Shown piece by piece: positions 59,337-64,000 of a stretch of DNA of 64,000 bases. How positions within the stretch are numbered: the first letter of the stretch is position 1; each line of letters opens with the position of its first letter. The notes under the pieces are model-generated. The model saw only the letters and a list, made by a program, of their open reading frames with translations, did not search any database and was not told the DNA's origin. The position numbers and the translations under genes were made by a program. Source of the DNA: Halobacillus naozhouensis (lineage in GTDB: Bacteria; Bacillota; Bacilli; Bacillales; Halobacillaceae); NCBI RefSeq assembly GCF_029714185.1, contig NZ_CP121671.1:1922001-1986000 (forward strand), in the 5' to 3' direction.

Positions 59337-59786
59337 ATGACAAGCGTTCAAGCCTTTCATAAGATTAAGGAATTACGCGAGCAAGATAAAAAGAAAAAGC
59401 AGAAAATGTATCAAGAGCAAGTAGATGCATTTGAATCTGTTGCCACCAGGCTTTATGAAAAATTGAAGAAAAGAGAGTCTGTTGAGCAAAGCTTTCATGA
59501 AAGTATTACTCTTTCTAAGGTTAAGGCTCATTCCTTCATACACCATCGACGTTATATTGACCAGCTTGACAGTGAAATTATGCAGCTTCAACCGCAAGTA
59601 CAGCACGCAAGATTGCAAATGGAGAACGCTCAGAACAATCTTTCCTCAGCCCACATGGAAGTGAAAAAGTTTGAGAAGCTTATCGATAACAAGTTGGCAC
59701 GTCATAGACAGTGGCTGAAAGAAGAAGAAAAGAAGCAAATGGATGAATTATCAACAACGCAATATTTAAATGAGAAAAACAGGTGA
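59337..59786 (+). CDS. fliJ: Flagellar export protein FliJ
   Basis: This 149-residue, nearly all-helical coiled-coil protein fits FliJ, the chaperone-like central stalk of the export ATPase: FHKIKELREQDKKKKQKMYQEQVDAFESVATRLYEKLKKRE and a C-terminal Lys/Glu-rich helix. Identification rests mainly on position after fliI and on the predicted coiled coil, since FliJ sequences vary strongly. Confidence 0.9.
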   Translation: MTSVQAFHKIKELREQDKKKKQKMYQEQVDAFESVATRLYEKLKKRESVEQSFHESITLSKVKAHSFIHHRRYIDQLDSEIMQLQPQVQHARLQMENAQNNLSSAHMEVKKFEKLIDNKLARHRQWLKEEEKKQMDELSTTQYLNEKNR

Positions 59787-59790
59787 TTAC

Positions 59791-60399
59791 ATGGCAAAAA
59801 AAATGAAGCATGATCAGGAGAAAAGCGGTAAACTCCAATGGTTTTTCTTCGTTATCGTTGTCCCTGCATTATTCGCATTAACCCTTACTGTCGTTGTGTT
59901 AACTATTATGGGTACGAATGTATTTGAAAAAGCAGAAAGCTATGCCAATCAAATCCCAGGCCTGTCCGCTATCGTCTCCACATCAGACGAAAGCCAGAAT
60001 GGAAGGCAAACGCATCAGCTTGAAGCAGCAATCGCTGATCAAAACGAGAAAATCGACCAACTTCAGCAGCAGGTAGAAGACAAGCAGCTAACGATTGATG
60101 AATTAAATCAGCAAATTGAACAACTGGAGACAGATCTTGAGGCAGCGTTAGCGACCTCAGCTGAGCAAAAGACAGAAGAACCCCCCGCTGCTTCGAATCC
60201 AATGAAGGAAATGGCAGTTTCCTTTGAAGAAATGGATGAGGAGGAAGCGGCTCCTATTATTGAAAATATGGATCAGGACTTAGCTGTGCAGATTCTGGCA
60301 GAGGTTGCTAGCAGCCAGCGAGGAGCAATTTTAGGAGCGATGACACCGGAAGCCGCTGCTGAGATCGCGGGTTTAATAGCTGGACCAGCGGCCAGCTAA
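59791..60399 (+). CDS. MotE/YlxF-like flagellar operon membrane protein
   Basis: This protein of about 202 residues has a short basic N-terminus, one membrane helix (about 17-42, QWFFFVIVVPALFALTLTVVVLTIMG), a coiled coil (about 75-118, Gln/Leu/Glu heptads), and a C-terminal helical domain (MAVSFEEMDEEEAAPIIENMDQDLAVQILAEVASSQRGAILGAM) like the MgtE N-domain. It corresponds in position to B. subtilis YlxF and to the MotE family, which in some bacteria chaperones stator parts. ATG 59791 with AGGTGA is preferred to ATG 59770, which is inside fliJ. Confidence 0.85.
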   Translation: MAKKMKHDQEKSGKLQWFFFVIVVPALFALTLTVVVLTIMGTNVFEKAESYANQIPGLSAIVSTSDESQNGRQTHQLEAAIADQNEKIDQLQQQVEDKQLTIDELNQQIEQLETDLEAALATSAEQKTEEPPAASNPMKEMAVSFEEMDEEEAAPIIENMDQDLAVQILAEVASSQRGAILGAMTPEAAAEIAGLIAGPAAS

Positions 60400-60432
60400 C
60401 GAACGACCGTATTTGCAAGGAGGTGAAATGAT

Positions 60433-61836
60433 TTGAATAGTATGGCGCTGCTTTCTTCCCTATCTAAACCATTAGCTCAGCAAACAGGGGTACCCGTTAA
60501 CCATCCCAGTAAGAACAATGATTTGTTGCAAAACTTTCAATTAGTGCTTACAGGTGCTGTCAACCAGCAATCTGCAAGTAACGTGCCCAAACTGCAACAG
60601 CTTATTACGGAGCTAAAACAGCTGTTACAGCAAATTGGAATGCCTTCAAGTTCAGTAGCATCCGGCACAGGCCCTATACGTGTGGAACAAGTTATAGCAG
60701 CCATAGAAAAAATAAGTGACGGCCAGATGAAAGAAATTTTGCCTGAAGAAATCAAGGAATTGCTGCATGCTACGAGGGATGACTTACGTCAACTCTCGAA
60801 TCATGAACAAAACAATCTTATCGAAAAGTTGAAAGAATTACTTGAGCGCGACGATTCCGCTGACCATCCAGCTGTCACGATGATTCATGCTCAAGCCATT
60901 CCCATGTTAGAAGCTGTCGAGCAAACGGGGCAGAAAGACAATGTTTCGCTTCATGCAGCCCAGTCCAAGCAGCTCACAGACCTATGGAATCGTTTTGAAC
61001 AGATCAGGAATAAGCTAAACAGTCAAATACCGTTAAGCCAATCTGTTAAACCAGAACAGCTTGATCCATCTCTGATGATCAAATTGAAGCAAGTGCTTCA
61101 ACAATTAGCTGCATTAGAAGCAGGCTCAAGTCAAAAGGATGTTTTTCATCGGACACTGAACCGTCTGAGCGACCAAAGTACTGGGCAGCAGCAATTGCTT
61201 ACAAATTTGCTGAACAATTTTACTCGTAAGCAGTCAATTCCAGCACCTTATCAACAACAGACTTCCGTAACCAGTAAAGATGTGGCCAGATGGCTGACTC
61301 CGTTACTTCATAAGCAGCAAACGGCTGAGTCGGTACAAGGACAAGGTTTTACACAAATGATGTCCAAAGTGGAACAGTATGTGATTCACGTGAATCCAAA
61401 CCAATCAAGTCAAGGAATGCAGAAGCAGCTTTTGAATCAGTTTGAACAATTGATGCAGTCAAATCGCGTATTTTTAAATAATGCAGGCAATATGGAAATG
61501 AATATACGACTAAAACCGCAGCAACTAGGAGATATGACAGTACGGCTTCTTCAACTTAATGGTGAAATGACAGTTAAGATTTTGGTCAGTACTGTGGCAG
61601 CTAAAGAGATGCTCGACGGTAACATTCAGCAGCTCAGACATATGTTCTCCCCTCAGCAAGTGGTTATTGAAAAGCATGATCCGTCAGCCGCAGGCCCACT
61701 ACCGGGCGATGAGGAACAGCAATCAAGCGAGTCTAATGAACGGGATAGTTCTGATCAGTCACAAGATCAGCAGCAGAATGAGCGTTCAGAGGAAGAAGTA
61801 TCGTTTCATGAATTGTTAATGAATGAAAAGGTATAG
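60433..61836 (+). CDS. fliK: Flagellar hook-length control protein FliK
   Basis: FliK measures hook length and triggers the FlhB-dependent substrate switch. The 467-residue protein is Gln-rich and poorly conserved at its N-terminus; the C-terminal Flg_hook domain (about 350-415) is clear: NMEMNIRLKPQQLGDMTVRLLQLNGEMTVKILVST-x-KEMLDGNIQQLRHMFSPQQVVI, followed by an acidic, Ser/Gln-rich tail. The start is TTG after AAGGAGGTGA. A second FliK-like gene, ylqG, lies at 41520. Confidence 0.92.
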   Translation: MNSMALLSSLSKPLAQQTGVPVNHPSKNNDLLQNFQLVLTGAVNQQSASNVPKLQQLITELKQLLQQIGMPSSSVASGTGPIRVEQVIAAIEKISDGQMKEILPEEIKELLHATRDDLRQLSNHEQNNLIEKLKELLERDDSADHPAVTMIHAQAIPMLEAVEQTGQKDNVSLHAAQSKQLTDLWNRFEQIRNKLNSQIPLSQSVKPEQLDPSLMIKLKQVLQQLAALEAGSSQKDVFHRTLNRLSDQSTGQQQLLTNLLNNFTRKQSIPAPYQQQTSVTSKDVARWLTPLLHKQQTAESVQGQGFTQMMSKVEQYVIHVNPNQSSQGMQKQLLNQFEQLMQSNRVFLNNAGNMEMNIRLKPQQLGDMTVRLLQLNGEMTVKILVSTVAAKEMLDGNIQQLRHMFSPQQVVIEKHDPSAAGPLPGDEEQQSSESNERDSSDQSQDQQQNERSEEEVSFHELLMNEKV

Positions 61837-61844
61837 GTGGTATT

Positions 61845-62294
61845 ATGACAAAAATTGACTCATCTTTTTACCTGAGCAATCAACAACAAACAGCAGGATC
61901 TGGGAGTAATACTCTTGGAAAAGATGCCTTTTTAAAAATATTAATGGCTCAAATTAAAAATCAAAGTCCTATGGATCCAATGAAAGACAAAGAATTTATC
62001 GCTCAGATGACACAGTTTTCAAGTTTGGAGCAAATGACGAACTTATCGCAGTCCATGCAAGAGTTTATGAGTTCTCAAAGTATGACACCTGTTGTGAAAT
62101 ACAGTGGTTTGATAGGAAGGGAAGTCAGCTACCCTGTACGTAATGAGGAGACTGGCTTCGCCACGGAGTATCAAACAGGCACTGTAAAGGCAGTGAGCCA
62201 AAAAGCCGGTGATACAAAACTAGTACTTGAAAATGGCCAGTCCGTGCATGTACATGACATTATGAAAGTTAGTAAGAAAACGACAGAAGAATAG
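61845..62294 (+). CDS. flgD: Flagellar hook assembly protein FlgD
   Basis: FlgD is the hook cap. The 149-residue short form contains LGKDAFLKILMAQIKNQSPMDPMKDKEFIAQMTQFSSLEQMTNLSQSM, the diagnostic N-terminal block, and a small C-terminal domain without the FnIII/TUDOR part of longer proteins. It lies nine bases after fliK. Confidence 0.93.
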   Translation: MTKIDSSFYLSNQQQTAGSGSNTLGKDAFLKILMAQIKNQSPMDPMKDKEFIAQMTQFSSLEQMTNLSQSMQEFMSSQSMTPVVKYSGLIGREVSYPVRNEETGFATEYQTGTVKAVSQKAGDTKLVLENGQSVHVHDIMKVSKKTTEE

Positions 62295-62309
62295 AAGGTA
62301 GGAACGGTT

Positions 62310-62675
62310 ATGGAACCTCGAATTCATCAGATGCATCAGCCGCTGCCTTTACCGAAGACCAAAAAGGTGCAGCACGAGCCAACACAGTCATTTCGAGATG
62401 TATTTCAGGACACTAAAGATCTTCAAGTTAGTAAACATGCTCAACAACGATTACAGGAGCGTAATATCTCAATAGATGATAGCAAATGGCAGATGATTTC
62501 TCGTAAAATGACCGAAGCTAGATCTAAAGGAATTACAGATTCTTTGGTCGTGATGAAAGAGGCAGCTCTAGTAGTCAGTACGAAAAATCATACCGTTGTC
62601 ACAGCAATGGGACGTGAAGAGTCACGCTCACATATTTTCACCAATATTAATGGAACCATCATAATGGATGAATAA
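62310..62675 (+). CDS. Flagellar operon protein, TIGR02530/DUF3766-like
   Basis: This 121-residue cytoplasmic protein has VSKHAQQRLQERNISIDDSKWQMISRKMTEARSKGITDSLVVM and the ending SRSHIFTNINGTIIMDE, the pattern of small proteins always found between flgD and the hook gene in Bacillales. No function is established. The identification is from position and remembered family pattern. Confidence 0.8.
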   Translation: MEPRIHQMHQPLPLPKTKKVQHEPTQSFRDVFQDTKDLQVSKHAQQRLQERNISIDDSKWQMISRKMTEARSKGITDSLVVMKEAALVVSTKNHTVVTAMGREESRSHIFTNINGTIIMDE

Positions 62676-62763
62676 GGCTGGACCCACTAGAACAGGGAAG
62701 CCGAACTAAGCTTACGGACTGACAGAAGTAAGCACACAATTAAATGGAAGGAATGGTAGCGAT

Positions 62764-63672
62764 ATGCTTCGTTCAATGTATGCAGGAATTTCTGGTATGA
62801 AAGGTTTTCAGGCAAAGCTAGATACAATCGGGAACAATATTGCCAATGTGAATACGTACGGATTTAAGAAAGGACGGGTCACTTTCCAGGACATGATGAG
62901 TCAGACTGTTACAAGTGCTCAAGGTCCGATTCAGGGTGCAAATGGAGACAATGTTCGCGGCGGTGTGAACCCTTCTCAAGTTGGGCTTGGCTCGCAAATT
63001 GGCTCAATTGATACGATTCATACTCAGGGGAACCGCCAAACGACTAACCGGCCACTGGATTTAGCGATTGAAGGAGACGGTATGTTTGTTCTGGCTGAAG
63101 GAACACCAGCAGCAGGAATCGATACAACTGCTAAAAACGTTGCTCTCCAGGATGTAAACTTAAGTTTTACGAGAGCGGGAAACTTCTATTTAGATGATGA
63201 CGGTGCCATCGTGAATGCGGAAGGGAAATATGTAATCGGGGAAACGGATACGGGGACTGCTGGAGTGATTACAATTCCTGAAGATGCCCAAAGCTTCAGT
63301 ATTCAGTCAGATGGAACCGTAAACTATGTAAACAATCAAGGGGAACTTGCTGTAGCGGGACAAATCAGACTTGCTCAGTTTTCTAACCCGAGCGGTCTCC
63401 AGAAAATCGGCGGCAATAGCTTCCAGCTAACAGAGAATGCCGGAGTGTTTACCACAGGTGCTGAAGGTCAGCTGGACAACCTAAATGATCTACTCGTAGC
63501 TGGTCAAGGCGGAACCGGTCAAATGGTCTCAGGGGCACTGGAAATGTCAAACGTAGATTTAGCCGAATCATTTACGGAAATGATTGTAGCTCAGCGAGGA
63601 TTTCAAGCCAACACACGAATTATTACAACTTCAGATGAAATCTTACAAGAATTAGTAAACTTAAAACGTTAG
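62764..63672 (+). CDS. flgE: Flagellar hook protein FlgE
   Basis: This 302-residue protein begins MLRSMYAGISGMKGFQAKLDTIGNNIANVNTYGFKKGRVTFQDMMSQT and ends with ALEMSNVDLAESFTEMIVAQRGFQANTRIITTSDEILQELVNLKR, the shared ends of hook and rod proteins that pair into the D0 coiled coil. The middle (VQLGSQIGSID to LDLAIEGDGMFVL) fits FlgE/FlgG; in B. subtilis this gene, long called flgG, encodes the hook. GGAAGG precedes ATG. A stem-loop follows. Confidence 0.92.
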   Translation: MLRSMYAGISGMKGFQAKLDTIGNNIANVNTYGFKKGRVTFQDMMSQTVTSAQGPIQGANGDNVRGGVNPSQVGLGSQIGSIDTIHTQGNRQTTNRPLDLAIEGDGMFVLAEGTPAAGIDTTAKNVALQDVNLSFTRAGNFYLDDDGAIVNAEGKYVIGETDTGTAGVITIPEDAQSFSIQSDGTVNYVNNQGELAVAGQIRLAQFSNPSGLQKIGGNSFQLTENAGVFTTGAEGQLDNLNDLLVAGQGGTGQMVSGALEMSNVDLAESFTEMIVAQRGFQANTRIITTSDEILQELVNLKR

Positions 63673-63684
63673 TAAAGGGGGGAG

Positions 63685-63715
63685 GAGAGTTTCCTCTGCA
63701 CTAGGAGAAACTCTC
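63685..63715 (+). promoter_or_regulatory. Stem-loop after flgE
   Basis: GAGAGTTTC (63685-63693) pairs perfectly with GAAACTCTC (63707-63715); no T-run follows. In a polycistronic message it could protect the flgE 3' end or reduce read-through into swrD. Confidence 0.5.
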
Positions 63716-63725
63716 ACTCATTCAG

Positions 63726-63947
63726 ATGATTTCATTAACGAGGTTGAATGGAGAAGGATTTTGGTTTAACGCGATATACATAGAGAGGATCCAATCAAAT
63801 CCGGATACAACGATCACAACGACACATGGTAAACGTTTTGTTGTAAAAGAGCAAGAAGAAATCGTTATAAAAAAAATGAAACACTTTTACCGGGAGATTG
63901 GGCTGTTACGCGCAGTGAATAAGGCAGGTGACAGCATTGAAGAGTAA
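63726..63947 (+). CDS. swrD: FlbD family flagellar protein SwrD
   Basis: This 73-residue protein (MISLTRLNGEGFWFNAIYIERIQSNPDTTITTTHGKRFVV) is of the FlbD family; in B. subtilis SwrD (YlzI) raises flagellar torque and is needed for swarming. It lies between flgE and fliL as expected and overlaps the proposed fliL start by 11 bases. Confidence 0.9.
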   Translation: MISLTRLNGEGFWFNAIYIERIQSNPDTTITTTHGKRFVVKEQEEIVIKKMKHFYREIGLLRAVNKAGDSIEE

Positions 63948-64000
63948 TTTGTTTAAAACCGTCATGGTTATTTTGAGTACTCTCACGGTCGCAGGTGTGG
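63937..64000 (+). CDS. fliL: Flagellar basal body-associated protein FliL, 5' end
   Basis: A TTG start at 63937, after GGCAGGTGA, opens a frame that runs off the window: KSNLFKTVMVILSTLTVAGV, a positively charged start followed by a hydrophobic helix, as in FliL. Only about 21 residues are visible; the assignment is mainly from position in the fla/che operon. Confidence 0.75.
   Translation, partial: MKSNLFKTVMVILSTLTVAGV

Noticed and set aside
1..64000. CRISPR arrays, tRNA or rRNA genes, insertion sequences, prophage or defence genes
   Set aside because: No regular direct-repeat array, cloverleaf, transposase, integrase other than XerC, or phage gene was recognised anywhere in the window.

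Overview
The window is a chromosomal segment of a Gram-positive, endospore-forming, motile member of the Bacillaceae. Gene order from rqcH to swrD/fliL follows the Bacillus subtilis yloA-ylx-fla/che region almost gene for gene. The spore genes cwlJ (partial) and spoVM and a complete early fla/che operon set the lifestyle. Many proteins are rich in Glu and Asp (for example the FtsY N-terminus), and base composition is moderate. A moderately halophilic Halobacillus-like genus is my best guess; this is inference, not proof. No tRNA, rRNA, CRISPR array, insertion sequence or prophage was seen.

Layout. 1-640: 3' end of cwlJ and two terminators. 639-4701: rqcH (minus), then yicC, remA, gmk, rpoZ. 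4820-10743: coaBC, priA, fmt, rsmB. 11048-16081: prpC, prkC, rsgA, rpe, thiN. 16128-18723: spoVM, rpmB (minus), yloU, fakA. 18898-20166: an NCS2 purine permease on the minus strand, inserted relative to B. subtilis. 20384-23994: sdaAB, sdaAA, recG. 24076-24400: a repeat-like palindromic element. 24402-28797: the FapR-controlled lipid cluster fapR-plsX-fabD-fabG-acpP, then rnc. 28891-29112: a small DUF1128 gene (minus). 29391-38654: smc, ftsY, ylxM, ffh, rpsP, khpA, ylqD, rimM, trmD. 38782-41504: rplS, a type I signal peptidase, rbgA, rnhB. 41520-43663: ylqG (FliK-like) and ylqH (FlhB C-terminal-like). 43789-53047: sucCD, dprA, topA, xerC, hslVU, codY. 53416-64000: the fla/che operon flgB, flgC, fliE, fliF, fliG, fliH, fliI, fliJ, a MotE-like gene, fliK, flgD, a TIGR02530-type gene, flgE, swrD and the first codons of fliL.

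Most of the window is core metabolism and macromolecular synthesis: ribosome quality control and assembly (rqcH, rsgA, rbgA, rimM, trmD), protein targeting (ftsY, ylxM-ffh, signal peptidase), fatty-acid and phospholipid synthesis under the malonyl-CoA sensor FapR, chromosome maintenance (smc, topA, xerC, recG, priA, dprA) and flagellar basal body and hook assembly. CodY sits directly upstream of the fla/che operon.

I found no convincing new multi-gene system. The points most worth a second look are the ylqG-ylqH pair, a stand-alone FliK-like/FlhB-CC-like module outside the flagellar operon; the absence of def, rlmN and trmFO from otherwise collinear positions; the trmFO position, which holds three tandem promoters including a perfect consensus one; a 458-bp gene-free stretch before ylxM with 20-bp tandem repeats; and several exact inverted repeats in leader or intergenic DNA.
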